In this document: positions 17,699 through 35,639 of the stretch, one piece after another
Position numbering within the stretch: the stretch's first letter is position 1
How the letters are laid out: each line of letters opens with the position of its first letter
Source: Tubiluchus corallicola
Lineage: Eukaryota; Priapulida; Priapulimorpha; Priapulimorphida; Tubiluchidae
Length of the DNA: 64,000 nucleotides
NCBI GenBank assembly: GCA_030141605.1
Contig: JAQGDQ010000013.1
Span: 1,079,947 to 1,143,946 of the forward strand
Direction of reading: 5' to 3'
Made by a program: the position numbers and the translations under genes
Notes under the pieces: model-generated
Databases searched by the model: none
Told to the model about the DNA's origin: nothing
The model's input: the letters and a program-made list of their open reading frames with translations, nothing else

Positions 17699-18724
17699 GG
17701 TTAACCAATGTCATCCTAGCTAAATTCGCTACACATGGTCTACTTCAAAATGCAACATTGAAACTTACTTATTAAAGGCATCGTTGACAGCATTAGCATC
17801 ACTAGCCAGTGATTTATTTTGTTATTGAACTTAAAGTACGTATTGTACTTAGCAGCATAATATCACCATAGTTAGTATAATATATCTAGAGTATGTGTAC
17901 ATGGTGATACAGTAACTGAAACTTATTCCTTACGGGAAACTGCAAAAATTTTGAAATTAGTAATAACTAAATGTAATTTTTACACCTTTAGACATTTTTT
18001 CAAGCTGCAGTTGTGCGTTAAATGATTGGAAGATATGTTCAAGCTTGTCTGAAATGAACTTACGTAGGCATAATTACCTAAAAATCAATTTGTTTATTAA
18101 AGAAGCATGTTAGAGGGCAATTGATTTTATGTGCTGCTAACTACAGTTTTTGGCTTCGATAGAAAGAATCTCCAAACTCTTAAAAATCTCGTAAGCCCCA
18201 AATAACAAGTTATTATATTATTGAAATGCTGAAAATCTAACATTCTTATTAGTAATCTGTTGGTTTTTTGCTGTGCAATGCATTTGTATTTTTTCATGAA
18301 TTTAGCATTATAAATTGAATTATGCAGTTTTGTACTAATTTATATTTTTACGTAGCGCATTTATGTCTACACAAGTTACTAGATCTGTGCATAAAGTTTG
18401 TTAATTACATAAGTTATTGCATACAGAGTACAGTGTGTACTATTATGATACTAATATGTTGTTATATACCTTGACCAACTAATTAAAAAGTGAATGATTA
18501 AATCATGATTGAATCAAAAGGTTTATGAAGTAATTTAATTGGGCACTTAGTGGATTTGGTAACATTCTAGGGACAATTTAGAGAAAATTATAGATCATGT
18601 GAAAAACCGATTAATATTTATGTGTAATCACTGTTATACTGTAGTGGACGTAAATTGTAAATTTATCTTAGAGATTATTGTGAACAGAAGCTAGAGCAGA
18701 AATCTATGTTGTAATTATAACAGA

Positions 18725-18730
18725 AATAAA
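18725..18730 (+). terminator. polyadenylation signal AATAAA of MARVEL paralogue A
   Basis: This hexamer, in the context CAGAAATAAAGCAGC, is about 1.03 kb after the stop. Its context is conserved at the equivalent place in paralogue B (33458-33463), which supports it over other AATAAA matches. Confidence 0.55.
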
Positions 18731-19695
18731 GCAGCTTATAATACGTTATTCTGTTAGTATTAAAAGCTGTAATTGCATCAAATTATGCACCAAAATTTGC
18801 AAAATTAAGAAGTGATTTATTTAAATTAAATTTACTTCTATTTGTACCAGCTTCAGTTCATTTTGTGAAAATGCAACACACAAGACATGTTTGATCAAGA
18901 ACCAGAGTTAATTATTTATATATGTGAGCTACTTATTAAAATTAATTTATGCTCTATGAAGAAAAATCTGTTATAGAAGTAATGGAGTTATTTCCACCAC
19001 ATGTATGTATGCTCTATTAATTGGTTTTAACTTAATTAGTAACTGAATAATAACTCCGCTCACGAAAATTGTTATAGTTAGGTAAAAGTTGTGTTTAGCT
19101 AAAGGTGTATATTTATGTATTGTGACTATTGTCATCTGAATCTCCTCTTGTAATATTTCTGTCAATCTATATAGTTATCAGTTTTTTTTTTGCTGAGTAT
19201 TAAAAATACAAAGTCTGTCATATATAAAGTAAAGTGATCGTATCTGTTTTTTTAATTACTATTATCTATGTGATTGCTTGACAAGTGCATTAATCTTAAA
19301 TACGAAATGTCCAGGATCAAATTTGCAAGATTTTGGACAAGCACAAGAAAACGATCTTTGTAAATTTGTCTCGCCATTTTGTATCTCTTACTTAGGCCTA
19401 CATGCTGTTTTATTGCATAAGAGCATAACTCTATATAAAAGTTGAAAATTAAACTCCCTCACTGACTGTTATAGCTATTTTTTTGAGCTATCAGAGCTTT
19501 CATAGTAGTACAGCAGATAAGCATAAAAACTGCACTTTTTGAGAAAATTATTAAATTACTAACATAAGGGGTATGTTAATGTTTCATTTTAGATGTGGAA
19601 CAAGTAAAACACCTAATTATGCTAGAATTTAATTTGGGATCTATTAAAATGCATCTCCACCAAGGGGTGGGGTCCAAGCCACAATGCAGTGTAAG

Positions 19696-20084
19696 CAGGG
19701 GCATATTAACCAATAAGCTAACTAGGCTATAGCCTAGAGCGCTACATTTTAGAAAAAGTTCTCATTCTCCTCGGAAAATATGTATACTTTCCTATTCATG
19801 TAAAGGGCGCATTTATAACATACCACAGGCAGTTACTGAGCTCTGCTTTTATATAAGTGCCACATTACGAACAGGTGCAAGTTATTACAGAACAAGCAGT
19901 TGCACAGCCTGCTTGAATATAAGCGCTATACGAATACATGTAAATAATAATGACCACGTAGAAGCTAGGTCAATAGTGTTTCTAATACACCACAAGTAAT
20001 TGTTTAATTTGCTCAGTACATACACAACCATAAATTCAAAATAGAGGTCAGCCTAAGGCGTTGTAAAGATTTGATATGCCCCTG
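19696..20084 (+). mobile_element. hAT-like MITE, 389 bp, copy 1
   Basis: The ends are CAGGGGCATATTAAC and, inverted, CAGGGGCATATCAAA. A second copy in opposite orientation lies at 43134-43535; matching internal blocks include CACAGGCAGTTACTGAG, GGTGCAAGTTATTAC and TGCACAGCCTGCTT. CAGGG termini suggest hAT. The flanks (CAGTGTAAG left, CCGTGTATG right) agree at 7 of 9 bases, a possible eroded target duplication. Confidence 0.8.
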
Positions 20085-20569
20085 CCGTGTATGTCATGCC
20101 GCCACGTTTGCCTCGCATGAAGTCGTGAATTGCTTATACACTCACAACAGATTTTTACATTTACTTGCTAGGCACTGCGTACGCTATTAATCGCTTGTCC
20201 CGTGTTCAGTATTTCATACGTATTTGTTCGTTTGTAACACAGCCTAACTAGACAGTAAAGTCTTTCAGCACGATAGCATAAGATAATTACTTAAATTATG
20301 TATTTAGAAGAATTATTCAAAGACATCCACTATAACTTAAGCCGACAGCAGACTTGAATTCCGGCTGTTAGTCAATGACTAACTGTTTCAACGAAGCAAG
20401 AAGAAATGATTGAATATAAGAACACTCAGAAAGGAAACATATGAATTCTAAACTATAAATAAATAAAATGTTTAGTGGCTATCAAACTAATTAACTGGTT
20501 AATGCAGCAAAAAACTAACTGAGTGGCTGAGTGAATCAACATTTAAGTACCTGTTTGTATAATTAACAA

Positions 20570-21082
20570 CTGAAAATGGACACCATTGAAACCATTGAAA
20601 ATCACGTGTCCAATGCCACAACAAGTCATACACCACAGTGCCGAACCTAATACCTCGAAATGACTGCTTCCCTTCCGAAACAACTGTCAGCATATACTCC
20701 GCTGGACAAGTGTCCACAAATTGACAGTGAGTCTGACCATCTAACCGCCTGGCCTATGCAGACAGCAGGTCAGATGTGGACACGACATCCTATGCTGAGC
20801 AGTCAGACTATGCAGTCGTGTCCTTCTGCATCCGGCGAGCCTGCTTCTAATAGAGAACATAATAAGGACGCAGACACGGAAAATATGACAGAGAATGACA
20901 ACATCACATTACTCCTACCAATCCACAACTACAAACAGCATAAAGTACACCTGCTCAAAAAGTTCCAAAAATCCGACAAAGTACGTACGACTATAAAAAA
21001 AATGATGCGACGCATTTTGCCATTGCGTACAGTAATATCAAATGGCGGTAGCCCTGAACGCAAATGCTGCGGAAATAGCTAA
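20570..21082 (+). CDS. orphan coding-like unit, left arm of an inverted duplication
   Basis: A 140-codon frame runs from ATG 20660 to the stop at 21080-21082. No domain, signal peptide or membrane segment is recognised. Its C-terminal third is basic (KVHLLKKFQKSDK, TTIKKMMRRIL). The same frame is partly kept in an inverted diverged copy at 21610-22200: PASNREHNKDADTENMTEND here versus GSNGEGHDTDTDMENLIEND there. This suggests that the frame was once translated. It may be part of a transposable element or a lineage-specific gene. The start is uncertain, as the other copy has no matching ATG. Confidence 0.35.
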
Positions 21083-21609
21083 CTATTTGTTTATTCGGAA
21101 GTGCTATCCTAAGCAAGTATGTAACAACTTACTTCTACTTAACTACTTAGCTAACTTTGTCTTTATACAGTGAAAATACGGTGAATGTACAGTGATAACA
21201 TATTGGGCGTAAAGACTAAATAACTCATTTGCATAACCCACACGGGTGAGCTGCTAAACCTCTTACAGCTCATTTGGGTACTAATGGCTTGCCAGTGGTC
21301 AGGCGAGACCACTGGTCAGCTAGAAGCCACGAAAAGTAATCTTTCTCATGCATGGATGACTCTCCAGTTTCTACACATTTGCGGATTTTAAAACAAAAGC
21401 GTGGAGTCGTAATATGAATAAATTATATGAAAGAACAACAAATAAAAGCCTTCGTGGAATATTTTATTACAACACAAACACAGAATTGCAGTGTAGGCAA
21501 CATTTTACGATATGTATATCAAAACACAACAGATATTTGCAGTATGGGCAAAATTTTGCAGTTCTGCGTATCAAAACAAAGTGCAGAAGCGCGGTGAGGG
21601 CCAAAGATA

Positions 21610-22200
21610 GGTATTCTTGTGGCACTTGTGCTCAATGCTACGGTAACTGCCATTCGATACTACTGCAAGCAATGACAAAATACATCGTGTCGTCGTTTTT
21701 ATAGCTTACCTGCTTTGCCTGCTTTTTTGTACTTGTTTTTGAGCAAGTGTTTATGCTACGTGGTTTTTGGTTGTAGTTCTTGACTGGAGTTGACGGTTGC
21801 TTAACGGTAATGTGATGTAGTCATTCTCTATTAAATTTTCCATGTCTGTGTCTGTATCATGTCCTTCTCCATTAGAACCAGCTCATGGCTCATCGAATGC
21901 AGATGGTATTGAGCACGGCCTGTTTCTACAGACATACCGTGCTTGTCAGAATAGGATATCGCGTCCACGTCTAACCTGTTGTCCTCATAGGAGATTATTA
22001 GATGGACTGACTTACTATCATTTTGTTCCATGTAAAATGGATTATCTGCTAAACAGTTGTTCCGGAGGGGGAGTAGGTGCCTCGAGGTATTGGGTTCGGT
22101 CCTTTTGGCACATTTGGGCGTAGTGACCTTTGGTGTATTTTGTTGTGGGGTTGTACATTTCATTTTCGGTGGTGCCCATGGGTATTTCTTGGGTGTTTTA
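21610..22200 (-). pseudogene. right arm of the inverted duplication, decayed copy of the orphan unit
   Basis: Minus-strand sequence aligns with 20570-21070 from AATACCTCG (22083-22091) through GAGAATGAC (20891 versus 21820-21828) to the GCATTTTGCCATTGC-like block. In the frame shared with the left arm there is a TGA after DEP and a TAA after KNHVA, so it is interrupted. A different, 110-codon frame is open here but is not the one conserved between arms. Confidence 0.4.
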
Positions 22201-22636
22201 CATTATCTGAGGAGCGTTGGAGAAATTTTAGCTTTAGCTACACTCTTCAAAGTGTCAGCAATTTTTGTAAAGAGCAAAAGCGGGTCAATGGTAGCCAAAA
22301 TTCAAAAATTGCACGTACGCTAATAAAGTGGATACGAAATTACTCGTCTTGTCACACTGAATAAGAAAGGTTATAGTTCTACTTTCGTTATGACCTCGAA
22401 TTTGATAAGGTCAGTGCAATTTATGTCAAAGGTAAAACTTTCCTGTACTGTTAGGATTAACTAATTTGAATAAATTTTGTATCTAATCACATATTTTTAA
22501 TATGACAAATTTAAAACGAACGTCTTTGAAAATTCAAAAATTCAGTCTTATGCCCGAAATTACAATTTTGAGCAAAAAATCCCGTTATATGTAAGGCTAC
22601 ATAATTGTACAAAAACATACCTTGATACTTAAATTG

Positions 22637-22712
22637 TTCTCAATTTGTATGAGCTCTACTCATTGATATATAGAGGAATGTTACAATGAGTAGAGCTCAT
22701 ACAAATTGAGAA
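22637..22712. repeat. 29-bp perfect inverted repeat with 18-nt loop
   Basis: The arms at 22637-22665 and 22684-22712 are exact reverse complements (TTCTCAATTTGTATGAGCTC...). A TA microsatellite follows directly. It sits at the left border of the decayed LINE. Confidence 0.95.
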
Positions 22713-22743
22713 TAATATATATATATATATATATGTTGAAGAT

Positions 22744-25560
22744 CAACTTTATTTGTTGCAATCCAATTTAAAAATTTCCTACCCCGTTTCACTAATTCAT
22801 ATTAATATTAGAAGTTTAAAATCTGGTTTTATCATTTCACTCTAGAAATTTTGCAAGGTAACTTTCAGGTAACTGCATTCACTGAGATGTGGCTGACAGA
22901 TGAGCTTAGCCAATCATTTTCTATTCCAGGCTATAAACTGAATGTGTGAGTAGAAAAGTGAAAAAGGGAGGTGGCTTTGCCTTGCTCATTCGGGAAGATC
23001 TAGTTTTTACAGTTATCAGTGACTTGTCACTCTGTGAGGATGAAATTGAAATTCCATTAGTTGAAATTCGTAGTAGAACAAACAAAAACATTGTGGTTGG
23101 TGTTACCTAGCGTTCGCCTAGTAACAGCCCTACTTTCCTTAATAAAGGCATGCATCTACTAAATAGTAATAATCCTCTTTCTAAACACTTGTTGTATCAG
23201 AATGGGTGGAAAATTTTAAGATTTAAGTCATGGTCCTCATGACTTAAATCTTAAAATTTTCCACTCATTCTGATGCAAAAACCTTCTTAAATAACAATAT
23301 GTTGGCCAATTACTTGTTCGCTTATCACCCGACCTACTAGAATAACTGGTACATCTGCAACTCTCTTTGATAATATATATTCTAATTTAATTGATTCAGA
23401 ACATAAATGTGGCTGCTTACTCACTGATGTTTCTGATCATTTACTAATATTTGCTTTATTGAACCTTGGTTTGCCGATTTTAAATAAATCTGTCTTTACA
23501 AAATATCCTCACAATGACAATATCAAAATGAATTTAATGGCTGACTTGAACAGTATAAATCGGGATAATAACTTAGTGTGCAATAATGTTAATGACGCAA
23601 AAGATTTGTTTTTAGATTTTTAGACTAGTTTCTTGATGCTTATCCTACTCTTCACATGTTAAACATGTTAAAGTATGTAAAACATGCAAGTAATCGTGAG
23701 TTTTCAAGAAAATATAGGCAGTACCGTAATCGCTTAAGTGGTTTAATTTAAAAGAAAATCCAAATTTGATACTACAAAAATAAAATTGAAGTTTATTTAC
23801 CATGATCCATCTAAACGAATCATTAAATAGACATAAATCGCACGCCCATATTAGAATTAAATCAATAACAAATTAGTCACTAACAGTACAGTGGCAAATT
23901 CATTTAATGAACTGTTTCTAAATATTAGTCCAGAAATGGCTGAAGAAATCAGGCAGGATGATACTAACTACAGTCAGTTCTTGAAAGGAGAATATATCAA
24001 TTCATTTTGTCAGCAACCCGTTACCACTGACCAAGTAATAAATATTATTTTGCAAAACATAAAATTGTAAAGCAAGCTTACATATATATATATATATATA
24101 TATATGTGTATAACATTTCACCTAAAATTATATCTGATACAATTAGCACCATATCAGTTCCTTTCTGTCATATAAAATAAAACTGTCATTTACTTGTGGA
24201 ATCTTTGCAGTTAAACCAAAACGATCAATGATATTATTGTCATTCCTTTATTCAAATCTGGCGAAGCCACTAATATGAATAATTACCGACCAATTTTGCT
24301 TCTCCCTACTTTTTCAAAACTATTTGAACGATTTGCGCATAATCAACTAGAAGCTTATTTAAATAAATATAGCATATTAAATCCCAATCGATTTGGTGTT
24401 CGTAAAGGTTGCTCAACTGATCTTTAATAAGTGTTTGCAGTAAATTGATTGACAGTATAGAAAAAATGCCATCACTGCCGGAGTGTTTTGTGACCTTTCT
24501 AAACCGTGCGATACCGTCAAGAATCTCTCCATTCTAATCAATAAGTTCTTTTACTATGGTATTCGAGGGACATTCAGGTGGCTTAGAAGCTACCTAACTA
24601 ATCGTTTGCAAGTGTCAAATACAACAATATCATATCTGATACACTAACTGTTGAATGTGGTGTTCCACAAAGATCAATTATTGGTCCATAATTGTTTCTT
24701 GTTTCATTATCAATATTACCACTATGAAAATAACACAATTCGCTGCTGATATACCAATATTTATGGATTTTTGCAAACTTTCGGTTACCAACATGAATAA
24801 GTAATTGAATAATCTTTAGATCTGGTTTAAGACTAATAAATTGGCACTTAATCCTAGCAAAACAAAACTTATTATGTTTAGCTCTAAACTAAACCCATTC
24901 CTCCAAAGAGTACGCTTTTCATTGAAGGTGAACCAGTTAAATAAATTAGAGAGACAAAATTTCTTGGTGTCACCCTCATGAAGATTTAAACTGGACTAGT
25001 GTTACATTAATATGGTTAGTGTTAAAATATCAAAAAATGTTGGTATTATTTCCCACATTATTTACAAATTCATCTCATAACGTTATTATGATTATTTAAA
25101 TTTGCTTGTATTCTTAGGGGCTCTTCGTATTTGTACTCACCTGTCAAATTTAAATCCTCTTAGTACACGAGAATTCTCGCACAATTTCTACGGTCTTTCT
25201 ACACTTTCTGCAATTTATAGACAACACTTAAAGTATGTAAACAATTAACAATTTATGATCTTGTTAAGTACAACATTGCGGTGTTCATGCACAAATCCTA
25301 CTTTAATTTGTTTCCGCAATTTTTCAAAAATCCTATAACAAAAATATCGCGTGCCATAATACTAGGTATAATGTATTTTAAGTCAGGTATTGCAGAACCA
25401 ATGTAGCTATCATTTCACAACTTTTGTAGGTCCCAGTGTTTTGAATTCTGTTTCTTGTAATATCATTTCAGTATCACGCCTACCTAGATTTGAGAAGGAG
25501 ATGAAAACATACCTCTTAAATACATATTTGGTGGATTTGGACTTCAGTTTTTCTTTCTAT
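22744..25560 (+). mobile_element. decayed APE-type non-LTR retrotransposon (CR1/jockey-like LINE)
   Basis: Fragments of both enzymatic domains are readable in order on the plus strand, broken by stops and frameshifts. Endonuclease: TAFTEMWLTDELSQSF near 22875-22925, GGGFALLIREDLVF near 22969-23010, and VVGVT-stop-RSPSNSP near 23094. Reverse transcriptase: NNYRPILLLPTFSKLFERF near 24277-24333 and GVFCDLSKPCDTV near 24480. The C-terminal region has VGPSVLNSVSCNIISVSRL and FEKEMKTYLLNTY near 25430-25530. The catalytic YADD box appears decayed (AADI). TA microsatellites at 22713 and 24080 interrupt it. It is inactive. Confidence 0.8.
23196..23274. repeat. 37-bp inverted repeat with 5-nt loop inside the LINE
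   Basis: The arms at 23196-23232 and 23238-23274 pair with one mismatch (AGAATGGGTGG versus AGAATGAGTGG), giving a near-perfect hairpin within the endonuclease region of the LINE. Confidence 0.95.
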
Positions 25561-26059
25561 ATTGCATTCGCCACTTATAGTCCATCTCTCTTTACATAAA
25601 TTTCATTTCATTTTCCATCACCTCACCATTTTTTTATTTTTTCTAGCGTTTTTCTTTTCTTTCACTTACATTACTTACTTATACCCTTATTTTATTGTCA
25701 TGTCATCTCTTTTCATTGAGCACCTTTTTTATCCTTCCCCTCACATCTAACAATACACCATGCATGGCAGTTGGGCTTTCCAAATTCTAGCATTTAGCTC
25801 AGCTGCATGCAGGTACATCATTTGTTCACTAGTTAATTGCTCCCTGGATTAGTATTTATAGTAATTTTGCTTTCAGTTTGTGCAGTCTTTGTCTAATAAA
25901 CAACATAACATGTACGATTACATAAGATGCACGCCTCATTTTGTATGCAAGATTTAAGAAAAGAAACAGGCCTTGTTGAAATAGGTTGCTCATAACTACC
26001 CACGTACCGCGCAGACTTGCAGGTCAACTCATAGCTTCTGGTGTACCAAGTAAATGAGA
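25561..26059. other. intergenic, no gene seen
   Basis: T-rich sequence downstream of the LINE. An AATAAA-like AATAAACAACATAAC near 25896 could be part of its 3' end. Confidence 0.35.
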
Positions 26060-26440
26060 GTGATAAGGGCGAGTATCAAACGTTCGAGTTCGAACCAGTT
26101 TTCACTATTTTAAATTCGATTCGAACCTAAAATTACGTATTTGAATAATTCGCCACTTCAATTATATTACATTCTTTATCAGTAAAACATTTGAAACAGA
26201 ATACACTCAGCACAATTTAGTTGCAATCTCTGTGCACAATTTTTAAACAAATATGTTTTTATTGCAGAGCATAATCACGATTTTGCAAGACAGCTTTTTA
26301 TTTGTGAAAGTTTATTGGAACATCTTTAGAACCGAATTTGATTTTGATTCGGATTTGAAATCTTGAAATTCAGGTTGATTGGAGTTCGAAAGTCGCAAAT
26401 TCGCTTCGATTCGAATTCGCCTTCTGTCGACCTACTCGAA
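26060..26440 (-). mobile_element. dispersed repeat rich in TTCGAA motifs, copy 2 (hAT-like ends)
   Basis: Reverse-orientation relative of 9965-10475. The left end GGGCGAGTATCAAACGTTCG and the inverted right end GAGGCGAACATTCGAGT are similar, giving imperfect terminal inverted repeats. Nothing coding is visible. Confidence 0.5.
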
Positions 26441-26696
26441 TGTTCGCCTCTAGGCGTTGGTTATTTAATATTGCACCATGGAAATTGCTGTATAAAAACA
26501 CGATTAAAAATTTAAACTCAAAACTTCACATGTACTCATTTTATATGTATTACGAGGTTCATACATTTATTGATTTTATGACTTACGTAAATTTATACAT
26601 ACATTTTCAAATAAATGTAAAGCAAATATTTAATAAGCAGCATTTTATTATAACGTTGGTAACGTTGCCATAATGGTTACTTTTTTATTAATATAG

Positions 26697-32385
<5,689 letters not shown>

Positions 32386-33457
32386 TATTAACTAGTAACG
32401 TCCTAACTATGAGTAATAATGAGGAAGCATGTTTCGGGAGGCGCCAGGTTATGATACTTTGTTTTCTCGCTAGATCTCGCTAACGTATACTTCAAATACT
32501 ACTTTAAAGAGGAACATGGTAATTGAATGCAATATTGAAATTTACTTGTCGTGTGCACGTGTGTTGTGCATTTTAAAATATGCTCAAGATTGTGACATTT
32601 CATGACTTCACAACAGCTAAACTACTGTGCGTGCGACATAAGTGTATTTTTGTAACTCTCCCTACTTTTCTCTTTTGTACCAAAGTTTGATGTTCTGAAC
32701 TGAACTACATGCTACTTTTACTAAAAATCGATTTGTTTATTAGAAAAGCATGCTAGAGAGCAATTGATGATGTGTGCTGCGAACTACAGTTCTTGGCCTG
32801 TACAGAAAGAATCTCAAAACCTCTTAAAATTTCATTAGGGTGAATAATAAGCTGTTATAATATTGTCGTATTGAAATGTTGAAAATCTAACATTCTTTCC
32901 AGTGGCCTATTGTTTTTTGCCTTGCAATGCATTTGGATTTCCTCATATAGGTTTAGCATTATAAATTTGGTTATACAGTTTTGTATTTAACATGTTTAAA
33001 TTTATTTATATTTTATGTAAAACGTTACGTCCACTGATATTAGTTTGTCTAAACCTTAAAATTGTAAAACATGTCTGCGCATTAGGCTTGCTAATTAAAT
33101 AACTTATTGCGTACACTGCTTAGCAAAATACTAATATGTTGTTATATCCCTAAACCAACTAATTGAAAAGTGAGATGTTAATTAGTATACAAAAACATAC
33201 GATGCAAATTGTAAACAAACTGCTATTTGGATGTTAAATAATATGCAAAAGACTTATAAATTAAGTTAAGTTGAGTACTTGGGCGGTATTTTGCAATATT
33301 CTAGGGTAATTTTAAGAATATTATTGATCATGTGAAAAACTGATTATTATTCATATGTAATCACTGTTGTACTATAGTGGATGCAAATTGCCTATTTATT
33401 TTAGAAATTATTGTAAACAGAATTTAGAGCAGAAATCTATGTTTTAATTATAACAGG

Positions 33458-33463
33458 AATAAA
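33458..33463 (+). terminator. polyadenylation signal AATAAA of MARVEL paralogue B
   Basis: In the context CAGGAATAAAGCGGC, matching the paralogue A site. It lies about 1.07 kb after the stop. Confidence 0.55.
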
Positions 33464-34929
33464 GCGGCATATAATACGCTATTTTGCTAACATTAATGGC
33501 AGTACTTCGTGCCTTATTTGCATTAAAGTGTGTATTAAAATTTGTAAAAGGTTTTTAAATTGAAAGAGTGATTATTTAAATTAAAGTTACTTCTTTGTAA
33601 CCACAAACAGTCGTATTGTGATCAAGAATCGGAGGCAATTGTTTATTTGTGTGCTACTTAATAAATTATGCTTTATGAACGAAAATCTATTATGTACGTA
33701 ACGGAGTTGTTTTTGCTGGATATATTTTAGCATGCATGACCCTCTTAATCAGTTTTAATTTAATTAGGATCTGAATTATGACTATGCATATAAAAATTGT
33801 TACAGTTTGGTAAAAACAGCGTTTTAGCTAAACTCGTTTAACTATTTATTAATTATTGTAGTCTGAACCTCCTCTCGTAATACTTCTGCCATATCTATAT
33901 AGACATAGGTTCTTTACTATCTAGACATAGTAACAGAGCTACAAAATCTGTCAAATATTATAAAATAAAGTGATTGTATCTGTTTTCTTTTAATTACTTT
34001 TATCTATATGATTACTCGACAAGTGCATTAACATGCAATCAGTAGCTAGATGGGCCATCATCCCAGGGGGCACTTATGGTTTAGTGTAATCGAAAGAAAG
34101 ATGTTATTGTATTGTGAGAATATAATACCTAATAAAAAAGACTAGTAGATGCCTAACACAGTTTCATTTTCCCTTGAAAACATTTAAAATTTCTGATAAT
34201 TACGGAGTTTTCCGACAAAGAGGCATTCGTAAAGTTATTATTTTCGTCTTGCTTCTTTGGGTTTCTGTTCCTGTTCAAAATTGTTTCCTAAAGTACAGTG
34301 CACTTTTTTTAAACGATCTACATAATTTTATTACCGCATCTTTCACCTACATTCGAGCTTTAACGGCAACAGGGAAAGGTACGTACCAAAGCATGGTCAT
34401 GTATTCGGAATGCCCGTTATTTTAAATTCGTAATGATGTCTCTCATGGTTAAATCATTGCTACATCAAGACTGAAAATACAATTTACCCAGCCTAGGCGT
34501 CACTATAGACGTCGCTATTTGGAATCCTGGGCGACAGCTACTTCCACTCCCATGGATCAATCCCGTGTCGACTTCGTTTTCAAATTGAAAACGTGTTTGT
34601 AGAAAACAATAAAAACCACAGAACTTCACTCTGCTAATTTTTATTATTTCAAGAATAGCTATTTTTCAACGCATGTTTTTGAAGGTAATATTATTGTAAG
34701 ATGCTAACGCGGCTAAAATTGATGGTGAGGTGCAGTATCTACTAAGGCCGCTACCCATGTAAGTTCCTGTTACTTTATGCTTGTTGGGCAAAATTTAATA
34801 AACTCTCGCTTAAAAAACGTGATATTACACGTAAAAACGTTAATTAGTCACATTACAGATAAGGAAAATAGTTCTTGGTTTAATCTAAATTAAGTTTTAG
34901 ATACCCAAAACAAAAAAACACAAAATACA
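33464..34929. other. end of the MARVEL duplication and intergenic sequence
   Basis: Homology to paralogue A's downstream region continues to about 34030 (ATTACTCGACAAGTGCATTAA versus 19275-19295). Beyond that no gene is recognised. An 83-codon frame near 34174-34425 has a hydrophobic stretch but no ATG or known motif. Confidence 0.45.
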
Positions 34930-34933
34930 CAAC

Positions 34934-34939
34934 TTTAAT
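34934..34939 (-). terminator. polyadenylation signal ATTAAA for the minus-strand exon
   Basis: ATTAAA on the minus strand about 90 bp beyond the stop codon of the exon at 35030-35221. Confidence 0.35.
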
Positions 34940-35029
34940 AGCAATGTTGGAAAACATAGAAATCAGAATGACAAACGAAAAGATAAAAAGACAAAGGAGT
35001 TGCAATGTCATATGCAAACTTCAGTTTCA

Positions 35030-35221
35030 CTAATTTTGGTTTGCCTTCTGATGCAACTTTTGCACCAAATCATTTGGATCAGTGACTTTTTGTTTCTTTG
35101 TTTTCTTGTCTTTTTTCTTAAAAGCATCCGTATAAAACTGTGATTTGTTAAGAGTCAGCTTTGTGGTTCTGAACCCTAGGAGGTTGTCTAATTTGCCTAA
35201 TACTGGCACCGGATCAAAGAC
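35030..35221 (-). CDS. 3' terminal coding exon of an unrecognised gene
   Basis: On the minus strand, GGCTGGTTTAG is followed by 63 in-frame codons and TAG. The peptide starts VFDPVPVLGKLDNLLGF, continues TTKLTLNKSQFYTDAF, then a lysine-rich stretch (KKKDKKTKKQK), and ends DPNDLVQKLHQKANQN. Such composition, with a basic hydrophilic C-terminal tail, a good acceptor and a downstream ATTAAA, looks like a genuine last exon. No family is recognised. Upstream exons should lie above 35240 on the minus strand, but none was found before RAE1. It may therefore have a long intron, nest past RAE1, or be a stranded exon fragment. Confidence 0.5.
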   Translation of the reverse strand, partial: VFDPVPVLGKLDNLLGFRTTKLTLNKSQFYTDAFKKKDKKTKKQKVTDPNDLVQKLHQKANQN

Positions 35222-35455
35222 CTAAACCAGCCATAACTTCGATTAATGAGCAACTTCGTGCATATACACACATCCATTTGACTCAAGTGTTTATTTCACT
35301 TTTGAATGGTATACTAAAATACGCTCTTTCTATTACATCTATCATACGAAGGGGCAGAATGATCTAATGCACGCTTTATGACTTTTTAATCACACTTATC
35401 AATTATCACCTTTCACAGTTATAGCAATATAGAATTTATTGTTATTAAACTATTA

Positions 35456-35633
<178 letters not shown>

Positions 35634-35639
35634 CTGCAC

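Noticed and set aside
34174-34425. 83-codon frame with a hydrophobic stretch
   Set aside because: No ATG start, no acceptor of quality and no known motif.
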